Shown here: piece by piece, positions 45,337 through 55,216 of the stretch | Layout of the letters: each line of letters begins with the position of its first letter | Position numbering within the stretch: position 1 is the first letter of the stretch | Assembly: GCF_019802125.1 (NCBI RefSeq) | Contig: NZ_JAHVHT010000005.1 | Coordinates: 124,001 to 188,000 of the forward strand | Source of the DNA: Tateyamaria omphalii | Lineage (GTDB): Bacteria > Pseudomonadota > Alphaproteobacteria > Rhodobacterales > Rhodobacteraceae | Reading direction: 5' to 3' | DNA: 64,000 bases | Notes under the pieces: model-generated | The model's database searches: none | What the model saw: only the letters and a program-made list of their open reading frames with translations | What the model was told of the DNA's origin: nothing | Translations under genes and position numbers: made by a program

Positions 45337-47126
45337 TCCTGAACCTCCTTGCGGGCAAAGGCCCGGAAGGTGACGCCTTCCTCGGGCAAACCCCATTTGT
45401 AAAACTCGATGAAATTAAGCCGCAGGCCATGAACAACGCCGCTCATCATGGCGAGGGCAAAGTTCAGCACATGGCCGATGATGAAAATCAAAAGGCCTCC
45501 CAAAAGGGCAAGGCCCGATCCCGACGCCATCACATCCGACGCCAGACCGTTGAACGTGATGGCAAGGGACGCAGAGGCCAGCCCAAGCGCAAAGAGCCGC
45601 ATATAGGACAGCACATCGCCAAACAGGCCCATCAGCCCGGCAGCGCCCTTCAGCGCGTCAAACCCGCGCCACAGCCAGTCCTTGGGCTGGCGCACGGGCC
45701 GGTCACTGGCAAACCACATGACCAGAACCAGCCCCAGAACCATCAGCGCCCCGCCCACAGTGCGCGGCGTCCCCTCAAGGCCCCCTATCCACAGCATCGA
45801 CCCACCGACCAGCAGCGCAATCCACCCCAGATTGCCAAATCGGCTGCGCGTCGCTTTGGCAGCAAAGGCCATCACATTGGCAAAGCAGATGTGCAGCACC
45901 CCGATCAGGATCGACAGCATCATCATCGTGTCAAAATCGTTCAGATCGAGCACCGCAAAGCCCGCCAGCACCCCGCGCTCCGGCGGGCCAAACCCGAAAT
46001 AGCTGCCCACGATCACGCCAAAGGCCATCGTGGCTGCTGCCAGATACAGTCCCATCCGCCGCCACGCCCGCAGCGCCGCCGTGGCCCCCAGCCGCTGCCA
46101 GAACAACAGCACACCCACCGCCACCATCGCGCCGTATCCCGCATCCGCCACGATCATGGCAAAGAACAGGGCAAAGGACAGCATCAGCATCCGCGTCGGA
46201 TCCCACGCACGGTAGTTTGGCACCTGATAGAAATTCGCCAGATCCACGCCCGCCCCCGCATCATCCGGCTGCACCAGCAAGGTGGGCGGCGTGTCCTCCG
46301 GCCCCGGCGCCTCGATCAAAACGGCCAGACCCAGATCGGCACAGGTCCGCTCCACCTCCGGCACCCGGGCCTCAGGCACCCAGCCCTGCACGGCAAAAAG
46401 GTCCGGATCGGCCAAGGTCTGACTGTCGGCAAAGGCGCGTTCCGCCAACGTCTCCGCTTCCGACAGCTTGCCCCTCAGCAGCGTCAGATACCGCGTCAGC
46501 GCCATCCGCTCGCCCAACAGGGTCTCGATCTCGATCTCGGCCGTCTCCAGATCGGCTTCCAGCACCCGCCCCGGCTTTGACCCCAAATGCACCCGCGGCA
46601 CGGGCAACAGGTCGCTGGGCGGCTCCTCCGGGCTCAGCACCACGACAAACAGATGGCGCGTGTCCTGCCCCACGATCTGCCAGGGCAACTCCACCGATTG
46701 CAGCGCCGCGCGATGCTTCACCGGCAATTGCCAGAACCACAGCCGCTGCCCGGCCAGGCTTTCCAAAGGCGGAAACTCGAAATCCCCCCACGGCTGCATA
46801 TGCGCCAACCGATTGGCCAACGCATCCCGCCGGTCCCGCGCGCTGCGCAGCCGGTCCTTCAGCGCCAGCACATCGGCGACAAAGGCCTGAACATCGAACT
46901 CGGGATCGCTGCGCACCTGCCGCCGCGGCCCAGGCACCACAGCCAGAAAGCGCAACGCCTTATAGGCATCCTCCGCCTCCCGGCTCACCCGCTTCTCCAC
47001 GCGGCTCTCAACCGGGCACATCGGCAGCAAGTGCATCGCGCCCAGATCCTGCAACCGCGTCAGCGCCACATCCTGCGCCGCCACAGGCCCCACAAGGCTC
47101 AGCTTCTTCAGGGGCGCAATGCTCAT
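45333..47126 (-). CDS. ntpI: V-type ATPase membrane subunit I (a)
   Basis: The 597-residue protein has a cytosolic N-terminal half with coiled coil (about 1-330) and a C-terminal half with seven or eight membrane helices. Hallmarks are LMLSFALFFAMIVADAGYGAM at the first helix, DVLSYMRLFALGLASASLA with the expected functional arginine, and FILGHVLNFALAMMSGVVHGLRLNFIEFY-type ending. It forms the ion half-channels against the K ring and anchors the peripheral stalk. It overlaps ntpD by 4 bp upstream and ntpK by 4 bp downstream. Confidence 0.95.
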   Translation of the reverse strand: MSIAPLKKLSLVGPVAAQDVALTRLQDLGAMHLLPMCPVESRVEKRVSREAEDAYKALRFLAVVPGPRRQVRSDPEFDVQAFVADVLALKDRLRSARDRRDALANRLAHMQPWGDFEFPPLESLAGQRLWFWQLPVKHRAALQSVELPWQIVGQDTRHLFVVVLSPEEPPSDLLPVPRVHLGSKPGRVLEADLETAEIEIETLLGERMALTRYLTLLRGKLSEAETLAERAFADSQTLADPDLFAVQGWVPEARVPEVERTCADLGLAVLIEAPGPEDTPPTLLVQPDDAGAGVDLANFYQVPNYRAWDPTRMLMLSFALFFAMIVADAGYGAMVAVGVLLFWQRLGATAALRAWRRMGLYLAAATMAFGVIVGSYFGFGPPERGVLAGFAVLDLNDFDTMMMLSILIGVLHICFANVMAFAAKATRSRFGNLGWIALLVGGSMLWIGGLEGTPRTVGGALMVLGLVLVMWFASDRPVRQPKDWLWRGFDALKGAAGLMGLFGDVLSYMRLFALGLASASLAITFNGLASDVMASGSGLALLGGLLIFIIGHVLNFALAMMSGVVHGLRLNFIEFYKWGLPEEGVTFRAFARKEVQE

Positions 47127-47719
47127 GCCACCCCCCGCTTGCGTTTGGCCAGCTTCGACCGCGTCACCGCACTGGTCTGCTGATCGCCCAGATAAATCCG
47201 GATCTTCTTGATATTGGCCCGCGCATTGGGGATCAGCACCTTATCAAACAGGTTCAGCCGCTGGGTCACGGTTTGCACCGCCTTGTCCAGCACCTCAACC
47301 CGCTGCCGCGCCACTTGCACCCGCAACCGCGCGGTCAGCATGTCATGCAGCAGATGCGTCACATGATCGACCCAGTGCGGTAGCACCATCTTGGAATAGG
47401 GCCGCACCGTCACCTCGATCCGGTCGAGGACAGGCAGGCGCGTGCCCACCACGTTCTCTTCGGCAAGATGGTAGTCGGTCAGTTCCACCAACCCGCCCAA
47501 ATCAATGTCGCGATTGCTCAGCATCGGCACATCGCGGCCCACCTGGGCCGCCAGCCGGTCCACTTCCTCCTGCAAGGCGGCCACCTCGGCCACCGCCTTC
47601 GCGCGCTCTGCCATCAACTGTTGCCGCTTCAGGTCCAGCGACGGCAAAAACCGCTCATAGCTGCGCAACTGCGCCGCCTCACGGGCAAGCGAGGATTTAT
47701 TCAGCTGCAACCGCGCCAT
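47123..47719 (-). CDS. ntpD: V/A-type ATPase central stalk subunit D
   Basis: The 198-residue protein is mostly coiled coil. Its start [34 protein letters not shown] fits the D-subunit opening (compare RLNLTKNSLLREKEQL), and the C-terminal helix has [34 protein letters not shown]. It turns inside the A/B head as the rotor shaft. Its start codon lies 23 bp inside the 3' end of ntpB, an unusually long overlap, but the conserved N-terminus supports it. The usual partner subunit F is not encoded here. Confidence 0.95.
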   Translation of the reverse strand: MARLQLNKSSLAREAAQLRSYERFLPSLDLKRQQLMAERAKAVAEVAALQEEVDRLAAQVGRDVPMLSNRDIDLGGLVELTDYHLAEENVVGTRLPVLDRIEVTVRPYSKMVLPHWVDHVTHLLHDMLTARLRVQVARQRVEVLDKAVQTVTQRLNLFDKVLIPNARANIKKIRIYLGDQQTSAVTRSKLAKRKRGVA

Positions 47720-49058
47720 GCGACCCCTTGGGGAAATACTTGTCGATCAACGGTTGCTTCATCAGCAACTGCGCAGGCTCAAAGCACTCGGCCAGCGTCT
47801 GCCAGCACAGGTCCAGCGCCTCCTCCAGCGCGATCGACACGTTGATGTCCATAAACCGCGCCCGGAACAGGTCACCAAACTTCAGAACCTGCCGGTCATA
47901 CTCCGACAGCTCAAACGCCATCGCCTGCTTCTGCGCCGCATCCCGCGCTTCGGAATAAAACCGGATCATCGTGTTCATGATCTGGCCGTGATCCTCGCGC
48001 GTGGTCTTGCCCACGACATTCTGCTTCAGCCGCGACAGGCTGCCAAACGGATCAATCACGCCCGAATGCAGGTAAAACTGCCCCTCGGTGATGTAACCGG
48101 TATTGTCAGGCACCGGATGGGTCACGTCATTGCCGGGCATGGTGGTCACCGCCAGAATGGTGACGGACCCGCCCTTCGCGTAGTCACACGCCTTCTCATA
48201 CCGCCGTGCCAGCTCGCTATAGAGATCGCCCATATACCCCCGCTGCGACGGCACCCGCTCCTGACTGATGCCCACCTCTTTCATGGCATCGGCATAGGCG
48301 GTCATGTCGGTCAGCAGGACCAGCACCCGCTTGCCCTCCTCCACCGCGAACTTCTCGGCCACGGCCAGGGCCAGATCAGGCACCAGCAACCGCTCCACCA
48401 GCGGATCCGACGCCTGATTGACGAACATGACGGTCCGCGAAAACACCCCCGCATCCTCAAACGACTGCCGGAAGGTATGGAAGTCGTCAAAGATCAGGCC
48501 CATGCCGCCAAAGACGACCACATCCGCATCCGCCTGAATGCCGATGCGGGCCAGAAACGGGTTATAGGGCTCGCCCGAGACGGAAAAGATCGGGATCTTC
48601 TGGCTCTCAACGAGGCTGTTGAACACATCGATCATCGGCACATCGGTGCGGATCATGCGCTTCGGCACCACACGCTCCGCCGGGTTCACCGACGGACCTC
48701 CAATGTCATAGCGCGGCTCCCCGCTCAGGTCCGGACCACCATCCACCGGCGCTCCTGCCCCGTCAAAGACACGGCCCAGAATGTTCCCGGAATAGGGCGC
48801 CTGCATAGGATGGCCCAGAAAGGTCGCCGTGGCCCCTGTCGAAATGCCCTTCGTGCCCGAAAACACCTGCAGGCTCACAACATCGCGCTCAATCCGAATG
48901 ACCTGCGCCAATGACGACGCCCCATCGACACTCTTGACCACGGCCAGATCGCCATAACGCACCACGCTGTCCGTTCCCGCCTGTTCAGGCACGTGGACCT
49001 TCAGCGTGTCGCCCACGATCTCCAGCACCTGCGAATAGCGGATCAGCTCACGTACCAT
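47697..49058 (-). CDS. ntpB: V/A-type ATPase regulatory subunit B
   Basis: The 453-residue subunit has the B-type nucleotide region without a real P-loop ([16 protein letters not shown]), [80 protein letters not shown], and IPMPGND-like [22 protein letters not shown]. It alternates with A in the V1 head. Its start lies 11 bp inside arcC, which ties the ATPase genes to the arginine genes in one transcript. Confidence 0.97.
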   Translation of the reverse strand: MVRELIRYSQVLEIVGDTLKVHVPEQAGTDSVVRYGDLAVVKSVDGASSLAQVIRIERDVVSLQVFSGTKGISTGATATFLGHPMQAPYSGNILGRVFDGAGAPVDGGPDLSGEPRYDIGGPSVNPAERVVPKRMIRTDVPMIDVFNSLVESQKIPIFSVSGEPYNPFLARIGIQADADVVVFGGMGLIFDDFHTFRQSFEDAGVFSRTVMFVNQASDPLVERLLVPDLALAVAEKFAVEEGKRVLVLLTDMTAYADAMKEVGISQERVPSQRGYMGDLYSELARRYEKACDYAKGGSVTILAVTTMPGNDVTHPVPDNTGYITEGQFYLHSGVIDPFGSLSRLKQNVVGKTTREDHGQIMNTMIRFYSEARDAAQKQAMAFELSEYDRQVLKFGDLFRARFMDINVSIALEEALDLCWQTLAECFEPAQLLMKQPLIDKYFPKGSHGAVAAE

Positions 49059-50031
49059 GCCGCACCGCCTCTCCTATGACCGGGCCGCGCTCGGGCGGCG
49101 TGTCGTGAAAGGTGATCCCCGTCACGTCGGTCGAAATCAGCGTGCCGCGCTTGCCTGCAACCATCCCGCTCAGATCGGACAGGCTGCCGATGGCCGCCGT
49201 CTTGCCGGTCTTGCGCACGAACTGGCAAGCTGCCGCAACCTTCGGCCCCATCGACCCGGCGGCAAAGCTGTGCCGCTCCAGCGCGTCGGGCGACGCGATC
49301 TTGATCGCGCGCTGATCCGGTGTGCCCCAGTCGAGAAAGACGGCTTCGGCATCCGTGGCAGAGATGAACAGGTCGGCACCGATCTCCCGCGCCAAGAGGG
49401 CCGAGGCAAAATCCTTGTCGATGACCGCTTCCACCCCCTCCAGATCGCCCGCATCGTTGTAGGCAGTGGGAATGCCCCCGCCGCCTGCGCAGATGACAAC
49501 CGTCCCCTGCTCGACAAGCCACTTGATGGGGCGCAGCTGAAAGATGCGGCGCGGCAGGGGCGAGGGCACGACCCGCCGCCACGCATCGCCATCGGCCCGC
49601 ATCTGCCACCCCTTCTGGGCCGCGATGCGATCCGCCTCCTCCTTGTCATACACGGGACCGACGAATTTCGTGGGCGCGTCAAAGGCCGGGTCGTCCCGGT
49701 CCACCTCGACCATGGTCAGAAGCGTGGCAAGCGGCGTCTCGAAGGGCAGCCAGTTGCCCAGCTCCTGTTCGATCATGTAGCCGATCATGCCATCGGTCTG
49801 CGCCCCCAGCACATCCAGCGGATAGGCTTCATCGGGTTTGTAGGCATGCCCCTGCAAGGCCAGCAGGCCCACCTGCGGCCCGTTGCCATGGGTCACGATC
49901 AACTGGTGATCCAGCGCGATCCGGGCCAGCGCCTTGGCCGCGATGACGGTGTTGGCGCGCTGGTTTTCGGCAGTGAGGGCCTGACCCCGACGCAACAGGG
50001 CGTTGCCGCCCAAGGCTGTGACAATCCGCAT
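49048..50031 (-). CDS. arcC: Carbamate kinase
   Basis: The 327-residue kinase has [13 protein letters not shown] at 5-17, [30 protein letters not shown], the [16 protein letters not shown] stretch and [12 protein letters not shown], all standard for carbamate kinase. It makes ATP from carbamoyl phosphate and ADP, the energy-yielding step of the arginine deiminase pathway. It lies 2 bp after arcB and overlaps ntpB by 11 bp, so the enzyme that makes ATP is translated next to the pump that uses it. Confidence 0.97.
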   Translation of the reverse strand: MRIVTALGGNALLRRGQALTAENQRANTVIAAKALARIALDHQLIVTHGNGPQVGLLALQGHAYKPDEAYPLDVLGAQTDGMIGYMIEQELGNWLPFETPLATLLTMVEVDRDDPAFDAPTKFVGPVYDKEEADRIAAQKGWQMRADGDAWRRVVPSPLPRRIFQLRPIKWLVEQGTVVICAGGGGIPTAYNDAGDLEGVEAVIDKDFASALLAREIGADLFISATDAEAVFLDWGTPDQRAIKIASPDALERHSFAAGSMGPKVAAACQFVRKTGKTAAIGSLSDLSGMVAGKRGTLISTDVTGITFHDTPPERGPVIGEAVRHGT

Positions 50032-50033
50032 GA

Positions 50034-51035
50034 TCAGCGCCCCAACGTGGCCACAAGAACGGCCTTGATCGTGTGCATCCGGTTCTCCGCCTGCTCGAAC
50101 TGAAGGGCGGCCGGGCTCTCGAACACCTCCTCGGTCACCTCCATCTCGGAGATCCCGAACTTATCGAATATCTCCTGCCCGACCTCCGTGTCGGTGTTGT
50201 GAAAGGCGGGCAGGCAATGCATGAACTTCGTGCTGGACTTGCCACTGGCCGCCATCAGGTCTGCATTGACCTGGTACGGAGTCAGTTGGGTGATCCGGCG
50301 CTCCCACACCTCATCCGCCTCGCCCATCGACACCCAGACATCCGTATGGACGAAATCGGCGCCCTTCACAGCCTCTACCGGGTCTTCGGTGATGGTCAGG
50401 GTCGCGCCATAGGTGTTGGCCGCCTCCTTTGCCGGGCCGCGGAACGCATCGGTGGGCCACAGGTCTCGGGGCGACGCAATGCGCACGTCCATGCCCATCA
50501 AACAGCCCGCAATCATCAGCGAATGACCCATGTTCGACCGCGCATCGCCGACATAGGCATAGCTGATGTCATGCAGCGGCTTCTCGGCATGTTCCTGCAT
50601 GGTCAGCAGATCGGCCAGCATCTGGGTCGGGTGAAACTCGTCCGTCAGCCCGTTGAAGACGGGCACACCCGCATGATCGGCCAACACCTGCACCAGATCC
50701 TGCCCGAACCCGCGATACTCGATCCCGTCATACATCCGGCCCAGCACACGGGCCGTGTCCTTCATGCTTTCCTTGTGCCCGATCTGCGACCCCGACGGCC
50801 CAAGGTAGGTGACCCCCGCCCCCTGATCCATCGCCGCCACTTCAAAGGCACACATCGTCCGGGTCGAGGTCTTTTCGAAGATCAGGCAGATGTTCTTGCC
50901 GACCAGATGCTTCTGCTCGGTGCCCGCATATTTCGCCCGCTTCAGATCGCGCGCCAAATCCAGCAGATACCGCAATTCGCGCTGATCGAAATCCAGCAGT
51001 TTCAGAAAGCTGCGGCCGTTCAGGTTAAAGGCCAT
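50034..51035 (-). CDS. arcB: Ornithine carbamoyltransferase, catabolic
   Basis: The 333-residue transferase has [20 protein letters not shown] (carbamoyl-phosphate loop), [37 protein letters not shown] and HCLPAFHN (ornithine-binding Cys-Leu-Pro). Length and the DQGA and [14 protein letters not shown] features fit the catabolic, dodecameric type. It splits citrulline into ornithine and carbamoyl phosphate. It stands between arcA (21 bp upstream) and arcC (2 bp downstream). Confidence 0.97.
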   Translation of the reverse strand: MAFNLNGRSFLKLLDFDQRELRYLLDLARDLKRAKYAGTEQKHLVGKNICLIFEKTSTRTMCAFEVAAMDQGAGVTYLGPSGSQIGHKESMKDTARVLGRMYDGIEYRGFGQDLVQVLADHAGVPVFNGLTDEFHPTQMLADLLTMQEHAEKPLHDISYAYVGDARSNMGHSLMIAGCLMGMDVRIASPRDLWPTDAFRGPAKEAANTYGATLTITEDPVEAVKGADFVHTDVWVSMGEADEVWERRITQLTPYQVNADLMAASGKSSTKFMHCLPAFHNTDTEVGQEIFDKFGISEMEVTEEVFESPAALQFEQAENRMHTIKAVLVATLGR

Positions 51036-51056
51036 GGGGCTCGTCCTTTCATTGTC

Positions 51057-52286
51057 TCAATACGCCACCGGGTCACGCCAGATCGGGCAGGTCATGCAGT
51101 GACCCCCGCCCCGGCCCCGGCCCAGTTCGGACCCGGCAATGGTGATGACCTCGACACCGGCCTTGCGCAGCAGCGTGTTGGTGTGGGTGTTGCGGTCGTA
51201 GGCAACGACCACGCCGGGTTCGAGGGCGACGACATTGTTGCCATCGTCCCACTGCTCCCGCTCCTGGTTGAAGGCATCGCCGCCGGTCTGCACGATGTTA
51301 AGCGCCTTGATGCCCAGGCACTCGGCAGCCACGTCGAACAGGTGGCTGTCCTCCTGCCGAAAATCGATCGTACCCTCGCGGTTGCCGGGGCGCAGGCTGA
51401 CGCAGGTGATCTCGTTGCAGACCTCGACAAAGGCGGTCGCCGTCTCGCGGTCACACTGGCTGAACACGGTATCCAGATGCATGGCGGCCCGGCTGCGCGG
51501 CATCTGGCAAGCCACGATCCGCTCGGCCGCACCCTTGGCGAACAGCGCCTTGGCCACCTGCCCCACGGCCTGCGGCGTGGTGCGCTCACCCATACCGATC
51601 AGAACGGTGCCGTTGCCCCAGGGCATGACGTCGCCGCCTTCGACCGTGGCCGGTCCATAATCCTTGTCCGGGTCGCCCCACCAGATCTGGAAATCGCCCT
51701 CCCGAAAATCGGGATGAAACCTGTAGATGGCCGTCACCAGCAGTGTTTCGGGCTTGCGCGCCCGCCAGTACATCGGGTTTACGGTGACGCCCCCGTAAAT
51801 CCAGCAACTGTTGTCGCGGGTGAATTGCGTATTGGGCAGCGGCGGGATGACAAAGCCCAGGGTGCCCAGATAGCTGCCGAACATGCCGGAGGGGGTGAAC
51901 GGCAAATCCTGCACGGCGATCCCACCGATCAGGAACCGGGCCAGATCCCGCGCAGGCAATTCGTCCAACCAGCCGCGCAACTCGCCCAACATGCCGACGC
52001 CGACCTGGTTTTCCGTGATACGACGATCCAACACCCAAGCGCGCGCCTCGGCATCTTTCAGCGTGGTCGCCAGCAGGGCCTGGAACTCGAGCACCTCGAC
52101 CCCACGCTCCTCCATCTTCATGCGGAAATCGGCATGATCCCGACGTGCCTTGTTGACCCACAATACGTCATCGTACAGAAGCTCTGATGCGTTGCCGGGG
52201 GTCAGCCGCGCATGGGCCAGGCCGGGCTCACAGACCATGACCTTGCGCAGCGTCCCGATCTCTGAATGCACACCAAATCCGGACAT
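51057..52286 (-). CDS. arcA: Arginine deiminase
   Basis: The 409-residue enzyme has the guanidino-group-modifying motifs [38 protein letters not shown] (catalytic His), IVQTGGD and the C-terminal [14 protein letters not shown] with the nucleophilic Cys. It converts arginine to citrulline and ammonia, the first step of the pathway. Start ATG 52286 shares one base with the upstream stop; a GTG one codon earlier is possible, with AGGA upstream of both. Confidence 0.97.
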   Translation of the reverse strand: MSGFGVHSEIGTLRKVMVCEPGLAHARLTPGNASELLYDDVLWVNKARRDHADFRMKMEERGVEVLEFQALLATTLKDAEARAWVLDRRITENQVGVGMLGELRGWLDELPARDLARFLIGGIAVQDLPFTPSGMFGSYLGTLGFVIPPLPNTQFTRDNSCWIYGGVTVNPMYWRARKPETLLVTAIYRFHPDFREGDFQIWWGDPDKDYGPATVEGGDVMPWGNGTVLIGMGERTTPQAVGQVAKALFAKGAAERIVACQMPRSRAAMHLDTVFSQCDRETATAFVEVCNEITCVSLRPGNREGTIDFRQEDSHLFDVAAECLGIKALNIVQTGGDAFNQEREQWDDGNNVVALEPGVVVAYDRNTHTNTLLRKAGVEVITIAGSELGRGRGGGHCMTCPIWRDPVAY

Positions 52287-53647
52287 CACGTTGATCCTTC
52301 CTCGCTGAAATCACCGGCCTTTGCCCAGCACTGCCAGACGTAAACAGGCACCCCCGCCATCAGCAGCAGGAAGCCATAGAACACGACCTCCGCCCCCGAC
52401 CCGAAGATCGCCCAGATGGAATAGACAAAGCCCAGGGCACCGAGCCCGATAACCTTGCCCATCTCACCCGGCGCATGGCCGACCGCACCGCGTGCACGCA
52501 GCGCCAGTTCGGCGAGCGCGCACAGCAGATAAGGAAACAACGTGGACAGGGTTGCCAGCAGGACGATGAATTCGAACTGCTGGGCCAGGTTCTCGCTGAA
52601 ACTCATCAGGATCAGACCGCTGGCCAGGGCATTGGACACGATCAGACCGAAGGCGGGCGTGCCGCCCGCGCTTAGCCGCGCAAATGCCTTGGGGAATACG
52701 CCATCCTGCGCCGCTCCCAGCGGCACCTGCCCGCTCAGCAAGGTAAAGCCGTTCAGCGTGCCAAAGGTCGACACGCAGGCACCAAGGGCGATGAACACCG
52801 CCCCGCCCGCACCCCAGATCGCCCCGGCGACCAGCGCCAGCGGCGCATTCGACCCCACCAGCTCCGCCGACGGGATCACGCCAAGGGCCACGACAGTGAC
52901 GCCGATATAGACAAGGGCGGTCAACGCCGTGCCGATGATCGTCGCCAGCGGAATGGTCCGCTCCGGCGCGTCCACATCACCCGCAGGCACAGTGGCGGAT
53001 TCAAGGCCCAGAAAGGCCCACAATGTCAGCGCCGCACAGGCGGAAATGGCCGACATCGCACCGACCTCACTCGTGTTGACGGGCGTGAAGTTGCCCGGAT
53101 CAATGTAGGCGACACCCAGCACGATCAACGCCAGAAGCGGAAACAGCTTCATGCCGGTGGTCAGGATCTGGACAATGCCCGCCTCGCGCACACCCCGAAC
53201 GTTCAGCCACGTCAGCAGCCAGATCGCCCCGAGCGCCGCCGTCACACTGGCCACCGGGCTCTCCCCGATCTCGGGCCGCAGAAACCCAAGATAGCCAGCA
53301 AAGGCAACAGCAATGGCCGCGTTGCCGGACCACAGCGCAATCCAATAGCCCCACGCCACGAGGAACCCGGCAAAATCGCCGAACCCGTCCCGTGCGTAAG
53401 CGTATGGGCCGCCCGTGCGCGGCGCAATCCGCGCCAGCCGCCCAAAGATCAGGGCCAGCACCAGCGCGCCCGCCGCCGTGACAAGCCAGCCCACCAGCGA
53501 AATGGACCCGTAAGCCGCCAGCGAAGAGGGCAGCAGGAAGATACCCGACCCGATCATGTTGCCCACGACCAGCGCCGTACAGGCGATCAGGCCCAGCCCG
53601 GCCCCCTGCCCTGCCCCTTGGGCGGAAATATCGGGTGCTGCGCTCAT
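52286..53647 (-). CDS. APC-family amino-acid antiporter, AdiC-like
   Basis: The 453-residue protein has twelve predicted membrane segments. The first helix carries [16 protein letters not shown], the substrate-binding unwound Gly-Ser-Gly of APC exchangers, and the second region [31 protein letters not shown] resembles AdiC closely. A WAFLGLES motif corresponds to the AdiC sixth helix. In this operon it most likely swaps arginine for ornithine, or a related pair. It follows the YfcC-type gene by 3 bp and precedes arcA with a 1-bp overlap. Confidence 0.9.
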   Translation of the reverse strand: MSAAPDISAQGAGQGAGLGLIACTALVVGNMIGSGIFLLPSSLAAYGSISLVGWLVTAAGALVLALIFGRLARIAPRTGGPYAYARDGFGDFAGFLVAWGYWIALWSGNAAIAVAFAGYLGFLRPEIGESPVASVTAALGAIWLLTWLNVRGVREAGIVQILTTGMKLFPLLALIVLGVAYIDPGNFTPVNTSEVGAMSAISACAALTLWAFLGLESATVPAGDVDAPERTIPLATIIGTALTALVYIGVTVVALGVIPSAELVGSNAPLALVAGAIWGAGGAVFIALGACVSTFGTLNGFTLLSGQVPLGAAQDGVFPKAFARLSAGGTPAFGLIVSNALASGLILMSFSENLAQQFEFIVLLATLSTLFPYLLCALAELALRARGAVGHAPGEMGKVIGLGALGFVYSIWAIFGSGAEVVFYGFLLLMAGVPVYVWQCWAKAGDFSEEGST

Positions 53648-53650
53648 GTC

Positions 53651-55051
53651 TCAGCCCATGGTCGCAATGCTGAGACCCAACATGATGATCGCGCTCAGCA
53701 CGATCAGCAGCGGCACCATGAAACGGATCCAGCGATCATAGGGCACCCGCCCCAGCGCCAGCCCACCCATCACCACGGCAGAGGTCGGCGTGATCAGGTT
53801 CACCAAACCGCTCGCGGACTGGTACGCGGTCACGACCAGCGACCGCTCCACACCCGAAAAATCGCCAAGCGGCGCCATGATGGGCATGGTCAGCACAGCA
53901 AGCCCCGAGGACGACGGCACCAGAAAGGACAGGCCCGCCTGCAAGCCGAACATGGTGTTGATAAAGGCGACCTCGCCCAACCCCTGCACGGCCCCCTCGG
54001 CCCAGAACAGAACGGTGTCGGTCATGTTGCCCGCATCCATGACGACAACGATGCCGCGCGCGATCCCGATGATCAGCGCCACGCCCAGAAGATCGCGGGC
54101 GCCATCGACAAAGGTGGTGACAAAACGCTCCTCTCCCATCCAGTCGATCACGCCGACGATCAGGGCGGCGACCAGGAACAGGGCCGACATCTCGGCCATC
54201 CACCAGCCGCCCGCGGCCACACCCCAGATCATCACGCCAAAGCTGGCGGCAAAGACGATCAGGATGATCTTGTGACGGCCCGTGAATGCGATCTCACCCG
54301 CATCAGCGCTCTTCAGGAAATGCGTCCTGTTCTCGGCCTCCATGTCGGCCACGACGGACCGCGCCGGATCCTGCCGCACCCGCGCGGCATAGCGCATGAC
54401 GTAAGCCACGCAAGCCAGCCAGCAGGCCACCAGCAGAGCCAGGCGCAGGTTGATCCCATCCGTAAACGAAATGCCGGCCGCATCGGACGCAATGACGGTA
54501 GCAAACGGGTTGATGGTCGAGCCCAACGTGCCCACCCCGGCCCCCAACATGATGATGGCAACCCCGGTCAGGGCATCGTATCCGGCGGCAATCATTACCG
54601 GGATGATCAGCGCATAAAAGGCCAGCGACTCCTCGGCCATGCCATAGATCGTGCCGCCCGCCGCAAAAAGCGCCATCATGATCGGGATCATCCACCGCTC
54701 ACGCCCCTTCAGGCGACGCATGGCGGTGGCGATCCCCGCATCAATGGCCCCCGTCTTGGTCACGACCGCCAGAAAGCCCCCGATGACCAGCACGAACAGC
54801 GAGACGTCGATGGCCCGCGCCTCGTAACTGCCCGGATCGTAGAAGCCCGCGATGGGCGCCAGAAAGACATCAATAATGCCCTGCGGGTTCGGCTCTACCG
54901 TCTGGTAGGTCCCCGGCACCGGCACGTCGCGGCCCAGGGCCTCGCTGGCAACACGCTCGTATTCACCGGCAGGCACGAACCACGTGGCGATGGCGACAAG
55001 CGCAATCAGGGCAAAGAGGATGGTATAGGCGGTCGGAAACTTCATCTTCAT
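53651..55051 (-). CDS. YfcC/ArcD2-type basic amino-acid exchanger or dicarboxylate-carrier relative
   Basis: The 466-residue polytopic protein of the YfcC family (DcuC-like superfamily) has KFPTAYTILFALIALVAIATWFVPAGEYE at the start, GTIYGMAEESLAFYALIIPVMIAAGYDALTGVAIIMLGAGVGTLGSTINPFATVIAS, and a second inverted copy with FLVPSSSGLAVLTMPIMAPLGDF and NLITPTSAVVMG. Relatives in arc operons act as arginine/ornithine exchangers, while others carry dicarboxylates. It is first in the arc-ntp run, directly behind the FNR-type box. A second, unrelated antiporter follows, so one of the two may handle citrulline, ornithine or another substrate. Confidence 0.88.
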   Translation of the reverse strand: MKMKFPTAYTILFALIALVAIATWFVPAGEYERVASEALGRDVPVPGTYQTVEPNPQGIIDVFLAPIAGFYDPGSYEARAIDVSLFVLVIGGFLAVVTKTGAIDAGIATAMRRLKGRERWMIPIMMALFAAGGTIYGMAEESLAFYALIIPVMIAAGYDALTGVAIIMLGAGVGTLGSTINPFATVIASDAAGISFTDGINLRLALLVACWLACVAYVMRYAARVRQDPARSVVADMEAENRTHFLKSADAGEIAFTGRHKIILIVFAASFGVMIWGVAAGGWWMAEMSALFLVAALIVGVIDWMGEERFVTTFVDGARDLLGVALIIGIARGIVVVMDAGNMTDTVLFWAEGAVQGLGEVAFINTMFGLQAGLSFLVPSSSGLAVLTMPIMAPLGDFSGVERSLVVTAYQSASGLVNLITPTSAVVMGGLALGRVPYDRWIRFMVPLLIVLSAIIMLGLSIATMG

Positions 55052-55099
55052 GGTGCGAGGGCTTTTCTGAACTCACGGACGCGGCAGGGCTCAGCCCGT

Positions 55100-55141
55100 A
55101 GTCTAGGCACGGGATGGCACGGGTGCGTTGACCTGCGTCAA
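55100..55141 (-). promoter_or_regulatory. FNR/FnrL-type promoter of the arc-ntp operon
   Basis: TTGACCTGCGTCAA at 55128-55141 is a perfect TTGA-N6-TCAA box. Its centre is about 83 bp before the first start codon (55051). On the minus strand TAGACT (55105-55100) lies where a -10 element would be if the box were centred near -41.5, the class II activator position. This predicts induction under low oxygen, as for other arginine deiminase operons. Confidence 0.7.
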
Positions 55142-55170
55142 CCTGGCGAATGATTGGATGGAAGATGCCG

Positions 55171-55201
55171 ATGGCCCGCGCATCTGACGCCAGCGGGCCA
55201 T
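55171..55201 (-). terminator. Hairpin after the porin gene
   Basis: ATGGCCCGC (55171-55179) pairs perfectly with GCGGGCCAT (55193-55201). It starts 16 bp after the porin stop codon and lies upstream of the FNR-type box, so it can separate the porin transcript from the arc-ntp operon. No T tract follows. Confidence 0.5.
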
Positions 55202-55216
55202 GGCAGGGTCAGGACC

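Noticed and set aside
41680..49058. N-ATPase or F-type ATPase operon
   Set aside because: Subunits D, E, I and K and the A-subunit insert are V/A-type; no F-type alpha/beta, gamma or AtpQ/R-like genes are present.
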